Shown here: piece by piece, positions 52,570-62,518 of the stretch | Position numbering within the stretch: the first letter of the stretch is position 1 | How the letters are laid out: the number at the start of each line of letters is the position of its first letter | NCBI GenBank assembly: GCA_963663605.2 | Contig: CAXXVF010000002.1 | Span: 1,922,001-1,986,000 of the forward strand | Reading direction: 5' to 3' | Source of the DNA: Sporobacter sp963663605 | GTDB lineage: Bacteria > Bacillota > Clostridia > Oscillospirales > Oscillospiraceae | DNA: 64,000 nt | Translations under genes and position numbers: made by a program | Notes under the pieces: generated by a model | Seen by the model: only the letters and a program-made list of their open reading frames with translations | The model's database searches: none | Told to the model about the DNA's origin: nothing

Positions 52570-53967
52570 ATGAGTACGTGCGAAAAATATGACGTCGCTA
52601 TAATCGGCTGCGGGATCGCCGGGATCTACGCCGCGTATGAGCTTGTTAGGCTTATCCCGGCGCTGCGGGTGATCGTCCTGGAGCAGGGCGCTGACATCCA
52701 TAACAGGAGCTGCCCTATCGTGGCGCATAAAACAAAGGAATGCCTGTCGTGCAAGACCTGCGCGATCATGCGCGGCTTCGGCGGCGCGGGCGCCTATTCC
52801 GACGGCAAATATAACTTCACGACCGAGTTCGGCGGCTGGCTCAAGGATTACCGCCCGGAACAGGAGATCATGGAGCTCATTAACTATGTCGATTCCGTAA
52901 ATGTCCGTTTCGGGGCGACGGAAGCCGTCTATTCCACCGAAAGCGAAGACGCGCTTAAGCTGGAAAAAAGGGCTTTGGAAAACGACCTGCACCTGCTTGG
53001 CGCTAAAGTCAAGCATCTCGGCACGGAAAACAACCTCCAGATACTCAAAAATATATTCGCCTACATGAAAGATAAAGTGGTTTTGCGTTTCGGAACGGCT
53101 GTTTCGCATATCCGGGCGGCGGACGGTTACCAGCTTGAGACGACCGGCGGCGATGTCTCCTGCCGGCATCTGATCGCGGCGCCGGGCCGATCCGGGGCGG
53201 AATGGTTTTCCGAAGAGTGCCGGAAGCTCGGTCTTGGCCTCATCAACAATCAGGTCGATATAGGGGTCCGTGTCGAACTGCCGGCCAAGGTCTTCGAACA
53301 TATCACGGACGCCGTGTATGAATCGAAACTCATATACCGGACGAAGCAATACGGGGACACGGTACGCACGTTCTGCATGAATCCGTACGGCCATGTCGTG
53401 ACTGAAAACGTCGACGGGCTTATGACCGTCAACGGGCACAGCTACTCTGACCCCGCGCTCCGCAGCGAGAATACCAATTTCGCGCTTTTGGTCTCGAACC
53501 GTTTCACAGAACCGTTTAAAGAGCCGTATAAATACGGCAAGCATATCGCTTCGCTTTCCAATATGCTCAGCGGCGGCGTTTTGATACAGCGCTTCGGCGA
53601 CCTTTTAAAGGGCACGCGCACTAACGAACACCGGCTGTCGAAGAGCTTTGTCAAGCCGACGCTCACCGCTACGCCCGGCGACCTGAGCCTTGTGCTGCCC
53701 AAACGCCATATGGACAATATCATTGAGATGCTATTTGCGCTCGACAAGGTCGCGCCGGGCACGGCCAATTACGATACGCTCCTGTACGGCGTGGAAGTCA
53801 AATTCTACTCGTCACGTCCGCAGCTTACCGAGTCGCTTGAAACGAACCTGCCGGATTTTTACGCCATCGGCGACGGCGCCGGCGTAACACGCGGGCTAGC
53901 GCAGGCGGCCGCCAGCGGCGTCATCGCCGCGCGGGCCATCCATGAAAAGATGAAAACAAACACCTAG
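52570..53967 (+). CDS. FAD-dependent dehydrogenase (COG2509 type)
   Basis: 465 residues from ATG 52570 (AGAGGTATT upstream). FAD motif DVAIIGCGIAGIYAAYEL at 9-26, an Fe-S-like C-L-S-C-K-T-C-A near 60, and C-terminal FAD motif YAIGDGAGVTRGLAQAAASGVIAAR. Uncharacterised flavin dehydrogenase family often found singly in Firmicutes. It is transcribed on its own, after the molybdenum hydroxylase terminator. Confidence 0.82.
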   Translation: MSTCEKYDVAIIGCGIAGIYAAYELVRLIPALRVIVLEQGADIHNRSCPIVAHKTKECLSCKTCAIMRGFGGAGAYSDGKYNFTTEFGGWLKDYRPEQEIMELINYVDSVNVRFGATEAVYSTESEDALKLEKRALENDLHLLGAKVKHLGTENNLQILKNIFAYMKDKVVLRFGTAVSHIRAADGYQLETTGGDVSCRHLIAAPGRSGAEWFSEECRKLGLGLINNQVDIGVRVELPAKVFEHITDAVYESKLIYRTKQYGDTVRTFCMNPYGHVVTENVDGLMTVNGHSYSDPALRSENTNFALLVSNRFTEPFKEPYKYGKHIASLSNMLSGGVLIQRFGDLLKGTRTNEHRLSKSFVKPTLTATPGDLSLVLPKRHMDNIIEMLFALDKVAPGTANYDTLLYGVEVKFYSSRPQLTESLETNLPDFYAIGDGAGVTRGLAQAAASGVIAARAIHEKMKTNT

Positions 53968-54018
53968 CAGTATCGCCCGCCGGAGGCGGGCGATACTCGT
54001 CATAAAAGGTTACTGCCA

Positions 54019-54056
54019 AAACAAGGAGCTGTAAATGCTTACAGCTCCTTGTTTAC
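54019..54056. terminator. bidirectional terminator hairpins between convergent genes
   Basis: AAACAAGGAGCTGTAA and TTACAGCTCCTTGTTT form a perfect 16-bp stem spanning the BlaR1 stop; a second stem AGTATCGCCCGCC/GGCGGGCGATACT at 53968-53996 follows the FAD gene. Confidence 0.65.
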
Positions 54057-55916
54057 TGCAGTCAGATCGTTTTCCCGGAAGATCCCGGGGATAATGAAGC
54101 TCTCAAGCTCGGCAAGCAAAGCGTCATACTCCGAAGCATACTCCGGCGAACAGGCTGCATCGTTTGAATACTCATAAGAATAGATATAGTTTAAGTCTTT
54201 TGCGAAATGAACCGCGTCGGTTCCCGCCTCTTCGCACGCCGCCCTGTAATCGTCAAACGCATCAGTCGTGTGCCGTACGATGCGGAACAGCAGACCGCCG
54301 CGGGAGTAGTGCGCTTCCATAACAACGTCCGTATCAAGCCACCCGCCCGACAGCATCACTCTATTGGTATAGTCCAGCGGCAGCGGGACAGCAAGACCCA
54401 GATTTCGATAGATACAGCTCTGTATGCCGTCCAGATCAACCGATGACGCGTCGATTTCAATAAGTTTGTATATATGCCATATCCTGTTTCCGCCGTCGGC
54501 GAGCCAAACCTCATCGTCCATGTGAAAAAGCCGATGCATCCTATTGGATGAGCCGCCTTCATAAAGCGTAAACTGTATGCACTGGCTGTATTCCGAGATA
54601 TCCGGCATATTGAAGCTCTGCGCGATGTCGTCAAAATGCGCGTTAAACGACGTCTCGTCCACAATCGTCTCTTCATAGACGACGGGCCTTATGGTCAGGA
54701 TTCCTCCCCGGTCCAACGTCATGAAAAAATCCTCAGACAAAATGTAGGTCGGCATATTCTCCTTGGCGTATAAGAAGGAACTCACCGGGTTTGCGTAAAC
54801 ATTTTTTTCAAAGGCGTAAATCCCGTAGGGTTGTGCTGTGATTGGCGTCAGCGTTTCTTGTGATGCATCGGGCGCGGCTTCAGGAATCGTATCCGTCGGC
54901 ACCCCCTGCGATGATTCAATTACGTTTTCCGCCTGCTCCGCGTTCCCGTTCGGGTTGACGGCGCACGAGACAATAACGGCCAGACATAAAACAGCCGACA
55001 GAAACGAGATCCAGACGCGTGGTTTCTTAAACCGCAGGATGTTTTTGATTCGCCCCTTGACAAGCGACTCCCCGAATGCAAGCGGGCTTGCGCCGGGAAA
55101 ACGCCTGTTTACGGCAAACGACAAGAGCGACGCGCTGTATTCGGCTTTAATCTCATCTTCCGCCAGGGATAACACCTTCTCGTCGCAGCTCATTTCCATG
55201 TCCTTTGTCATCAGAATAAACGCAAGCCATACGAGCGGATTGAACCAGTGGATACAGAGAATCAGGAAAGCCGCCAATTTTATAAACGGGTCCCTTCTTT
55301 TTATATGGCACCTTTCATGGTGCAGGATATAGGTTTTTTCCCGCTCGGTCAGACCAAAGGGAATAAAGATTTTCGGCCTTAAAAATCCCAGAACAAACGG
55401 CGATCGGATATTGTCGGCTTCAAAGACGCCGTCTGTTAGTATGACGGCGGCAGCCGTGCGTTTTTTAAGCTTCAGATAAGATACCAAACTGCAAATTAAA
55501 AGCACCGTCAGGCCGGCCAGCCATACAATCGAGCCGACCAGTACCCAGGACTGTATCGAATTGACGCCTGACGCTTCCGCCGCTGCGGGGAGTCCCTCGC
55601 TGATAAGCGTGTTGGCGGCCGGAATACCTACCGTTATCTCCGGTGTCACCATATGCCCGATATCCGAGGGAATATAGTGCAGAGCCGCGTTCCCAGCGCT
55701 CTGTGCCTTTGTCATATTAAATACGCCCGCGTTGAAAATGCTGACAACGGAAGATAAGGACACGGGGCATAAAAGCCTGAACCCGGCAACGCTCCACAAA
55801 AGATAAGAATACTTCTTTGGTGCTTTTTTTAGCAGCAAACGCACAAGGAGCACGGCGGCAATCACATAGCAGGCCGTGACGCTCATATTCAAAATGCTTA
55901 AAAACAGCTCCTGCAT
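54039..55916 (-). CDS. BlaR1/MecR1-like M56 sensor peptidase
   Basis: 625 residues. Four N-terminal membrane segments, M56 metallopeptidase site LHHERCHIKRRDPF with the second site NPLVWLAF, then a transmembrane segment near 315 and a C-terminal extracellular domain of about 280 residues, unlike the penicillin-binding domain of BlaR1. It probably senses an unknown signal and cleaves the repressor encoded upstream. Stop and repressor start are 2 bases apart. Confidence 0.88.
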   Translation of the reverse strand: MQELFLSILNMSVTACYVIAAVLLVRLLLKKAPKKYSYLLWSVAGFRLLCPVSLSSVVSIFNAGVFNMTKAQSAGNAALHYIPSDIGHMVTPEITVGIPAANTLISEGLPAAAEASGVNSIQSWVLVGSIVWLAGLTVLLICSLVSYLKLKKRTAAAVILTDGVFEADNIRSPFVLGFLRPKIFIPFGLTEREKTYILHHERCHIKRRDPFIKLAAFLILCIHWFNPLVWLAFILMTKDMEMSCDEKVLSLAEDEIKAEYSASLLSFAVNRRFPGASPLAFGESLVKGRIKNILRFKKPRVWISFLSAVLCLAVIVSCAVNPNGNAEQAENVIESSQGVPTDTIPEAAPDASQETLTPITAQPYGIYAFEKNVYANPVSSFLYAKENMPTYILSEDFFMTLDRGGILTIRPVVYEETIVDETSFNAHFDDIAQSFNMPDISEYSQCIQFTLYEGGSSNRMHRLFHMDDEVWLADGGNRIWHIYKLIEIDASSVDLDGIQSCIYRNLGLAVPLPLDYTNRVMLSGGWLDTDVVMEAHYSRGGLLFRIVRHTTDAFDDYRAACEEAGTDAVHFAKDLNYIYSYEYSNDAACSPEYASEYDALLAELESFIIPGIFRENDLTAVNKEL

Positions 55917-55917
55917 G

Positions 55918-56286
55918 TCAGTCCTCCCCGCTCCGGTGCGTATCGATCAGCCGTTTAAGCTCCTCCGCATCGCGCTCCGAGATCGTTTTACCGCCTAAAA
56001 ACGCGGTGAGAAACGCCGGCAGCGACCCGTCAAACGTCCGCTCTACAAAGTATTCGCTTTCTTTTGCCTGAACCTTTTCCTTTTTGTACAGCGACGCAAC
56101 GACGGCGTCCTCGTTCTTCACAAATCCTTTTTCGCCCATCTTACGTAAAACTGTATATGTCGTGGATTTTTTCCATCCCAGCCTTTCCGCGCACAGCGTC
56201 ACAAGACGGCCCGACGAGACCGGCTCGTTTTCCCATACCACCGACATGAACCGGTAATCACTCTGGCAAAGCATGATATTTTCCAT
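55918..56286 (-). CDS. BlaI/MecI-family repressor
   Basis: 122 residues with winged HTH (MSVVWENEPVSSGRLVTLCAERLGWKKSTTYTVLRKMGEKGFV). It represses its own operon until cleaved or released by the BlaR1-like peptidase. A dyad GTTTACAACTATAAAC lies about 45 bases upstream. Confidence 0.9.
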   Translation of the reverse strand: MENIMLCQSDYRFMSVVWENEPVSSGRLVTLCAERLGWKKSTTYTVLRKMGEKGFVKNEDAVVASLYKKEKVQAKESEYFVERTFDGSLPAFLTAFLGGKTISERDAEELKRLIDTHRSGED

Positions 56287-56309
56287 TCAAACGCCTCCGC
56301 TTGGTTTAT

Positions 56310-56345
56310 ATCTATAGATCACAATGTGAGTTTACAACTATAAAC
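56310..56345. promoter_or_regulatory. candidate BlaI-type operator
   Basis: GTTTA-CAACTA-TAAAC at 56330-56345 is an interrupted palindrome of the ACA/TGT class, next to ATCTATAGAT (56311-56320), directly upstream of the repressor gene on the minus strand. Confidence 0.4.
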
Positions 56346-56622
56346 CCGTATTGTCAACTATTTTACTTGCATATGTTAAAGATGCATCTTTGAAACATAA
56401 ATGCCAATCATCCTGTACCGTCAACATGTATACAATAATTACTAATTTCTAACCAGCTTTTCTGGTTTAATCGCAGTATTTGGAATACCACACAATAACC
56501 GGACCGTAATTTTGCATATTTTGACCATTTCAATACGATAATGAGCATTGACGCACTGTCGCAACACGTTATAATATTATCATTGATTAATGCTATATGC
56601 CTGAAGGATGGAGGAGGACGCG
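56346..56622. other. intergenic region before rnz
   Basis: AT-rich 275 bases without supported ORF. TATAAT at 56570-56576 region with TTGACG-like box around 56548 is a possible rnz promoter. Confidence 0.3.
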
Positions 56623-57525
56623 ATGCTGGACGTCTGTCTGCCCGGTACAGGCGGTATGATGCCGCTTCCGGAGCGGTGGCTGAGCTGCTGTTGGATCGAA
56701 TATCAGGGCAAAGCCCTTCTCATAGACTGCGGCGAGGGTACGCAGATTGCCCTGAAAAAAGCCGGTTTGAAACTCAGCCGGCTGGAAATCCTATTAATCA
56801 CGCACTTTCACGCCGATCATATCGCCGGCCTCCCTGGGCTTTTGCTGACGCTCGGCAACAACAGCAGAAAAACGCCTCTGACAATCATCGGGCCGGTCGG
56901 CCTGAAATCTGTCGTCTCGGCGCTTACGGTCATTGCCCCTGTTCCTTATCCTGTGGAATTGATTGAAATAAAAAACGATGCGCAAGGGTATCTTGAAGAT
57001 GAGGAAATAACGATCTCCTATCTGCCACTGGCGCATCGCATCACGTGCCTCGGTTATCGCGTTTCCCTGAAGCGTAAACCCATTTTCAATCCCCAAAAAG
57101 CCGGCCTTCTGGGTATCCCCCAAAAAATGTATAAGCTCCTTCACGCCGGACAGACTGTCAAATTGGACGACGGCCGGATAATAAAACCGGAAATGGTTTT
57201 GGACGGCATGCGCGGACCGATTTCCGTCTGTTTTATAACGGACTCGGCGATAACGGATGCGATGACGGACTTCGCACGCGGCGCCGACCTTTTGATCTGT
57301 GAAGGCATGTACGGCGACGACGAAATGCGCGCCAAGATGGACGAAAAGGGACATATGCTTTTCAGCGACAGCGCCTGTCTTGCAAAAAACGCCGGTGTCG
57401 GGCGGCTATGGCTGACGCATTACAGCCCCGCAATGAAAAACCCGCAGGACTTCACTAAAAATACCCAGACGATTTTTCCAGATGCCGTCCTGGGTTTTGA
57501 CGGGATAAAAACGACGCTGAAATAA
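56623..57525 (+). CDS. rnz: ribonuclease Z-type metallo-beta-lactamase hydrolase
   Basis: 300 residues from ATG 56623 (GGAGGAGGA upstream). Metal site HFHADHIAGLPGLL near 65-78 and further His in LPLAHRITCLGYR, GLWLTHYSPA; AxDxxxxD replaced by FITDSAITD. RNase Z removes tRNA 3' trailers, which matters here because one tRNA in the window lacks an encoded CCA. The N-terminus PLPERWLSCCWIEYQGKALLIDCGEGTQ is typical. Confidence 0.88.
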   Translation: MLDVCLPGTGGMMPLPERWLSCCWIEYQGKALLIDCGEGTQIALKKAGLKLSRLEILLITHFHADHIAGLPGLLLTLGNNSRKTPLTIIGPVGLKSVVSALTVIAPVPYPVELIEIKNDAQGYLEDEEITISYLPLAHRITCLGYRVSLKRKPIFNPQKAGLLGIPQKMYKLLHAGQTVKLDDGRIIKPEMVLDGMRGPISVCFITDSAITDAMTDFARGADLLICEGMYGDDEMRAKMDEKGHMLFSDSACLAKNAGVGRLWLTHYSPAMKNPQDFTKNTQTIFPDAVLGFDGIKTTLK

Positions 57526-57555
57526 TTGGTACGCACCAGCAGAAGAGAGGTTATT

Positions 57556-58059
57556 ATGAACAGTAATATCCGGAAAATAACTTACGCGGCCATTGCGGCC
57601 GCAATCATATTCGTTGTGACGCGCATAATCTATTTTCCTATCGGTTTGTCCGGCGCTTATATCAATTTCGGGGACATTGCGATCTATTTCACAGCATACT
57701 TGTTGGGAGGGCCGATAGCCGCCGCCGCATCCGCCGTCGGCAGCGCGCTCTCCGACCTGACACTCGGCTATGCCATATATGTGCCTGCGACTTTTATCAT
57801 AAAAGGCCTTATGGCGCTCGCAGCCGGACTGATAATGAAAAACGATAAATTTTGGTTTTACGTGACGGCATGCGTAAGCGGCGGGGCAATCATGACGCTC
57901 GGCTATGCCCTGTTTGAAACGTGCGTATTCGGATTTGCCGTTGCCGTAGGCAACGCGCTCTTCAACCTGATTCAATGGAGCGGCTGCGTTGTCATAGCGG
58001 CTTTGCTCTATCCTGTTGCGAGAAGAATCAAAATGACTTCATATTTCCAATCGCTGTAA
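57556..58059 (+). CDS. ECF transporter S component-like membrane protein
   Basis: 167 residues from ATG 57556 (GAGAGG upstream), with five or six hydrophobic segments. The pattern (AAAIIFVVTRIIYFPIGLSGAYINFGDIAIYFTAYLLGGPIAAAA...) is that of substrate-binding S components that share an energy-coupling module encoded elsewhere. The vitamin cannot be told. Cotranscribed with rnz (gap 30 bases). Confidence 0.7.
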   Translation: MNSNIRKITYAAIAAAIIFVVTRIIYFPIGLSGAYINFGDIAIYFTAYLLGGPIAAAASAVGSALSDLTLGYAIYVPATFIIKGLMALAAGLIMKNDKFWFYVTACVSGGAIMTLGYALFETCVFGFAVAVGNALFNLIQWSGCVVIAALLYPVARRIKMTSYFQSL

Positions 58060-58600
58060 TATGATGCGGTCCGGTGTGTCGGATAATGGTTATATTACAA
58101 GTTATGGCCGGCCGCACTTCATTTATTTTGTCATATATTCTATATTATTAACATTCTTTTGATTATTTGAAGTTTTCTGTTGATTAGTATTCATATTTAT
58201 GTTAAAGTATATCAAGAAACCTTTCTTGATAAGGGCAACGGCGCCGGACCATTATGGTTTGGCGCCTTTACTGTTCAACCTGGCAGGGCGCCGATGTCGA
58301 ACCGGCGTCGTTTATGCCAATTTAATCAGCTTACTTCTCCCACCCTCTCTTTTTACTAAAGGAGCATGGCCCTGCCGAAAGGCAGGGCCATGCTCTGTTA
58401 ATAGCCCGGATGTAAAGCTATTGTGCAACTTCCTATTAAGCAGAAAGCAGCAACAGCGTCCTGCAGGATATAAAAATAAATATTCTAAATGCAGTAATTA
58501 TTCAGTAATAATTCCCATACGTACAACGAAAATGAATTTATCTATTGACCATTATTCAGCTTAATGTTATAGTAATAAAAAAATAATGTTTTGCAATGAC
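58060..58600. other. 540-base gap with strong hairpins, no supported gene
   Basis: Holds TATCAAGAAA/TTTCTTGATA (58211-58232), GGCGCC-type stems (58244-58290) and a perfect 15-bp stem GAGCATGGCCCTGCC-GAAA-GGCAGGGCCATGCTC (58362-58395). None has a T-run. An ORF at 58199-58564 crosses them and looks spurious. Possibly a structured RNA or transposon end. Confidence 0.35.
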
Positions 58601-58606
58601 GCTGGA

Positions 58607-58645
58607 GGCAAAGACGCCGAATCTGGATGATTCTGCGTCTTTTTT
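58607..58645 (+). terminator. terminator-like hairpin in the amt leader
   Basis: AAAGACGC and GCGTCTTT pair around an inner GAATC-TGGAT-GATTC stem and are followed by TTTTTTATTA, about 40 bases before the amt start. A preceding TTTGC..GCAAA stem could compete, so attenuation is possible. Confidence 0.6.
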
Positions 58646-58688
58646 TATTATATATTTTATTTTAATTTAGTAATGAAGAGGGGCTATT

Positions 58689-60446
58689 ATGGAATCAGCA
58701 GTTATTATGGATACCATTTGGGTATTGGTAGCCGGATCACTTGTATTCTTTATGAATCTTGGATTCGGATGTGTGGAAAGCGGTTTTGCGCGCCAAAAAA
58801 ACGCCGTAAACATCCTGTCAAAAAACTTCATCGTCTTTGCAGTGTCGTCACTCGGCTTCCTGCTTTTGGGATGGGGTCTTATGTTCGGGGATGGAAACGG
58901 TTTTGTCGGCACGCAGGGCCTGTTTTTTGTTGGGGGCGCTGATAACTCTCCGGCAGTAGGAGAAGCATATCAGGGCGTTTACAGTGCGATTAACTGGACC
59001 GGCATACCGTTATGGACAAAATTCTTTTTCCAGCTGGTGTTCTGCGGAACGGCCGCCACGATCGTTTCGGGCGCCGTCGCTGAACGCGTCAAGTATATAT
59101 CTTTTATTTTGTTCTCATTTATACTGACGCTTTTGATTTATCCGATCATAGGCCACTGGATCTGGGGCGGCGGTTTCCTCGCAGGATTGGGGATGCTCGA
59201 CTTTGCCGGCGGCACGGTCGTTCACTCGGTCGGCGGCTGGGCGGCACTGGCCGGCGTCATCGTTCTCGGCCCGAGAATCGGCAAATACGCAAAAGACGGA
59301 AAAATCAACCCGATACCCGGCCACAATATGAGTTTGGCAACCATCGGCGCGTTCGTCCTCTGGCTCGGCTGGTTTGGATTTAATCCCGGCTCTACGATGG
59401 CCGCCGAACCGCTGTCTATTTCGCATATTTTTATTACGACGAACACCGCCGGTATCATGGGCATCCTGACCGCCACGGCAACAGCCTGGATCATTATAGG
59501 GAAACCGGATCTGGGCATGTCGATCAACGGTCTTCTGGCAGGGCTTGTCGCCATCACGCCTGCCTGCGCTTTTGTCAGCGTACCGAGCTCGCTGCTGATC
59601 GGCGCGCTTGCCGGTATCATCGTTGTACTGTCCGTCTTGTTCTTTGACCGCAGAAAAATCGACGATCCCGTCGGCGCTCTTTCCGTCCATCTGGTCAACG
59701 GCGTGTTCGGTACACTTTGCGTCGGCTTGTTCGCACAGAATGGTATCGGTAATGTTGAATCCGCCAACGGCCTGTTCTTTGGCGGCGGCTTCGCGCTGCT
59801 CGGCAGTCAGGCGCTGGGCGTCGTCTGCGTGGGTGGATTCGTCTTCGGCGCATCCATTCTGGTATGGCTGGCGATCAAGGCTACGATCGGACTGCGGGTC
59901 AGCGTCAGAGAAGAGATCGAGGGCCTCGATATCGGCGAGCACGGCAACCAGGCGTATCCCGATTTTGTCACGGTCGATTACACAAGCGCTGCGGAATATG
60001 CCGCACTTGAAGATATCGCTCCGGCCGTAGTCACCGGAACCGTGCCGATAGAACAGGCTGTACCGGTGAAAGAAATACCCGCAACGGGCGTTAAGCTTAC
60101 AAAGATTGAACTCATTATCAAGCAGAATAAATTTGAAGAGCTCAAAAGCGCAATGGATAAAATCGGCATAACGGGCATGACTGTAACGAATGTTCTCGGC
60201 TACGGTATTCAGGGCGGCATTACAGGCTTCTACCGCGGCGTCGGGTTCGAAACCCACTTGCTGCCGAAAGTCAAAGTTGAAATCGTTGTCAGTAAAGTTC
60301 CCGTACAGACAGTTGTTGAAACAGCAAAGAAAGTCCTTTACACAGGCCATATCGGCGACGGTAAGATCTTCATATACAATGTTGAAAACGTAATCAAGAT
60401 CCGCACCGGCGAACAGGGCTTCGACGCACTTCAGGATGTGGAATGA
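58689..60446 (+). CDS. amt: ammonium transporter fused to a PII signalling domain
   Basis: 585 residues. The first about 420 form an eleven-span Amt channel (WVLVAGSLVFFMNLGFGCVESGF; GGTVVHSVGGWAALAG with pore His; GIMGILTATATAWII), then a linker and, from about 473, a complete PII/GlnK domain (KLTKIELIIKQNKFEELK; T-loop GYGIQGGITGFYRGV; KVKVEIVVSKV; TGHIGDGKIFIYNVENVIKIRTGEQG). PII normally binds ATP/2-oxoglutarate and plugs the Amt channel; the fusion makes the regulator part of the channel. GAAGAGG lies upstream of the ATG. Confidence 0.93.
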   Translation: MESAVIMDTIWVLVAGSLVFFMNLGFGCVESGFARQKNAVNILSKNFIVFAVSSLGFLLLGWGLMFGDGNGFVGTQGLFFVGGADNSPAVGEAYQGVYSAINWTGIPLWTKFFFQLVFCGTAATIVSGAVAERVKYISFILFSFILTLLIYPIIGHWIWGGGFLAGLGMLDFAGGTVVHSVGGWAALAGVIVLGPRIGKYAKDGKINPIPGHNMSLATIGAFVLWLGWFGFNPGSTMAAEPLSISHIFITTNTAGIMGILTATATAWIIIGKPDLGMSINGLLAGLVAITPACAFVSVPSSLLIGALAGIIVVLSVLFFDRRKIDDPVGALSVHLVNGVFGTLCVGLFAQNGIGNVESANGLFFGGGFALLGSQALGVVCVGGFVFGASILVWLAIKATIGLRVSVREEIEGLDIGEHGNQAYPDFVTVDYTSAAEYAALEDIAPAVVTGTVPIEQAVPVKEIPATGVKLTKIELIIKQNKFEELKSAMDKIGITGMTVTNVLGYGIQGGITGFYRGVGFETHLLPKVKVEIVVSKVPVQTVVETAKKVLYTGHIGDGKIFIYNVENVIKIRTGEQGFDALQDVE

Positions 60447-60541
60447 TCGTGACAAGATGTATCAATAATTCCGGCGTCATGTTATGAACCGTTCTGCGGA
60501 AACTGACTAAAAAACAAAATGTAGAATAGTATGAATTATTT

Positions 60542-60571
60542 CGGCCAGACGAGCTTTTGCTCGTCTGGCCA
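60542..60571 (+). terminator. terminator after amt
   Basis: GGCCAGACGAGC and GCTCGTCTGGCC pair perfectly; followed by AATTTATTGT. Confidence 0.6.
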
Positions 60572-60722
60572 ATTTATTGTCATACGTACGCCTATACAGA
60601 AGTCCTCATTTAATCCGTACAAGATGCCGCGCATAAGCCAATGGTCTGCGCGGCTTAGCGTCTTACAAGGATAACTGCATTCTGTATGCCCGCCATATTT
60701 CTTTACTTATCCTATCTGCAAA

Positions 60723-60760
60723 ATCCCCCCTGTTGTAGTGTCTGTCCTACAACAGGGGGG
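60723..60760 (-). terminator. terminator after the antiporter gene
   Basis: CCCCCTGTTGTAG and CTACAACAGGGGG form a perfect 13-bp stem; the minus strand continues ATTTTGC. It lies about 65 bases past the antiporter stop. Confidence 0.5.
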
Positions 60761-60827
60761 CATTCGCTCAATATCCGATTTCCATGGAATAGTCCAATAT
60801 GACATCGGGGGATTTTAGTTTTATGTT

Positions 60828-62030
60828 CTATGCTATCTTTGCCGGCTCTTCAGGTCTTTTCTTTTTTACACCGTTTATCTTGTTTTCAAACTTATGTGTA
60901 TAGACAAGCTTTAAAAGAATCGGCGTGAGGATAGCCGTCACCATAACAAAGAGTATTGTCGCCACAAAAACCTCCTGAGATATAACGCCGGTAACAAGGC
61001 CCATATCTGCCGTAATGATCGCCACCTCGCCTCTCGGCGCCATACCCACGCCGATCTGGAGTGCTTCACTGTTTTTAAGCTTGAACAGCTTTGCGCCGGC
61101 GCCGCAGCCAACGACTTTACCGATGATACCGGCTGCAATCATCACAACCGCAAGGAGAATAACGCCGATACTCATACCCTCCCGCGTGGCCGTCAAACCG
61201 ACGCTGGCAAAGAATATGGGGGATAAAAACCCTGATGATATAATCTTAACTCGGTGCTTGAAGTACTCTTTTCTATTTATCTGTGATATAACAAGACCGA
61301 AAACGTAAGCGCCGATAATGGCCGCGATGCCGACCTCTTCGGCAAGAAAGCCGGAAAGAATCGCACCGCAAATCGCAAACGTCAAAACAGCGCGCGTGGG
61401 CTGTATGTTTTTTAAGAATCTGTTGATAATCTTCGGTAAAAATATGACAGTCAGAACGGCCGCAACACAGAATCCGACGATTCCGATAATGGTCGTAACA
61501 AGCGAATGTTCGCCGCCGCTGTTGGTGTACGCAATAAGTACCGACAACAATATAAGCCCAACAATATCATCAATGACCGCCGCGCCGAGGATATTGACCC
61601 CCGTTCGAGACCGCAGCTTTCCAAGCTCGTTGAGCGTTGCTACCGTGATGCTCACGCTTGTGGCCGTCAAGATAACACCTATGAATATATTCTCTATCAA
61701 ACCGTTAAAAAATAAAAGCGTGGTGACTGTTCCCAGCGCAAGCGGTATCAGTACGCCCAGAATCGCAATTGTGAAAGCGGACGGTCCCGCTTTTTTAAAC
61801 TGTTCGACATCCGTTTCAATACCGGCAAAAAACATGAGCATAAGAACGCCGATATTTGCCAGCATTTCAATACTTTCATCTTTCTGGACCAGATTAAAAA
61901 CGATCGGTCCCAACACAATGCCGGCAACCAGCGCGCCGAGCACTTCCGGCATTTTAAACTTCCGACTTATGATCCCCAAGATTTTAGCAGCAGCAAGAAT
62001 AATAACGATTTTAACCAATATGTTATCCAA
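60828..62030 (-). CDS. cation:proton antiporter, CPA2 family
   Basis: 400 residues with 12-13 hydrophobic segments and the conserved VLGALVAGIVLGPIVFNLV, FFAGIETDVEQFKK, GAAVIDDIVGLILLS (transport aspartates) and GVGMAPRGEVAIITADMGL. Exchanges Na+ or K+ for protons. No C-terminal RCK domain. Probably monocistronic. Confidence 0.9.
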   Translation of the reverse strand: MDNILVKIVIILAAAKILGIISRKFKMPEVLGALVAGIVLGPIVFNLVQKDESIEMLANIGVLMLMFFAGIETDVEQFKKAGPSAFTIAILGVLIPLALGTVTTLLFFNGLIENIFIGVILTATSVSITVATLNELGKLRSRTGVNILGAAVIDDIVGLILLSVLIAYTNSGGEHSLVTTIIGIVGFCVAAVLTVIFLPKIINRFLKNIQPTRAVLTFAICGAILSGFLAEEVGIAAIIGAYVFGLVISQINRKEYFKHRVKIISSGFLSPIFFASVGLTATREGMSIGVILLAVVMIAAGIIGKVVGCGAGAKLFKLKNSEALQIGVGMAPRGEVAIITADMGLVTGVISQEVFVATILFVMVTAILTPILLKLVYTHKFENKINGVKKKRPEEPAKIA

Positions 62031-62315
62031 TTTCCTTTTTTACACCTCTGATTGATTTGCTGATCGCTTTGCGTTAGCAATAATTTGATTTTTGTTTTTT
62101 GTTGATTTTGTATTTTTTACATGTTTTCAGTAAATATACTGTCCGTACATTTGATTTCGCGCTGCCGCCGTACTGCTGATTAATATCCTGCTGCACTTCC
62201 ATATTAAAAAAAGCAAATCCCTGCCGTATAGCAGGGCTTCGCCTCTTTGCGATTCGCCTCTTTGCGAACGGTATAAAGAGAACGAACGCTTTCGCTTTCG
62301 TTCTCTTTTCTTTGT
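62031..62315. other. gap between antiporter and rRNA operon end
   Basis: Contains CCCTGCCGTATAGCAGGG hairpin (62218-62236) and a AACGAACGCTTTCG/CTTTCGTTCTC stem (62280-62305) followed on the minus strand by sequence read after 5S; the latter is the likely rRNA operon terminator. Confidence 0.5.
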
Positions 62316-62431
<116 letters not shown>

Positions 62432-62518
62432 TATGTAATCGGTATTTCAAACCGAATACTACACCATTATGCTTTCTTTGTCAAGGAACGTTTTCAAGGA
62501 GTTTTTGCTTAAATAAAA

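Noticed and set aside
58607..58645. ANTAR-type dual hairpin in the amt leader
   Set aside because: Neither hairpin has the A1-G4 hexaloop that ANTAR proteins bind.
59115..60455. 446-aa minus-strand frame
   Set aside because: Antisense to the Amt-PII gene; composition rich in Cys, Asp and Arg is typical of shadow frames.
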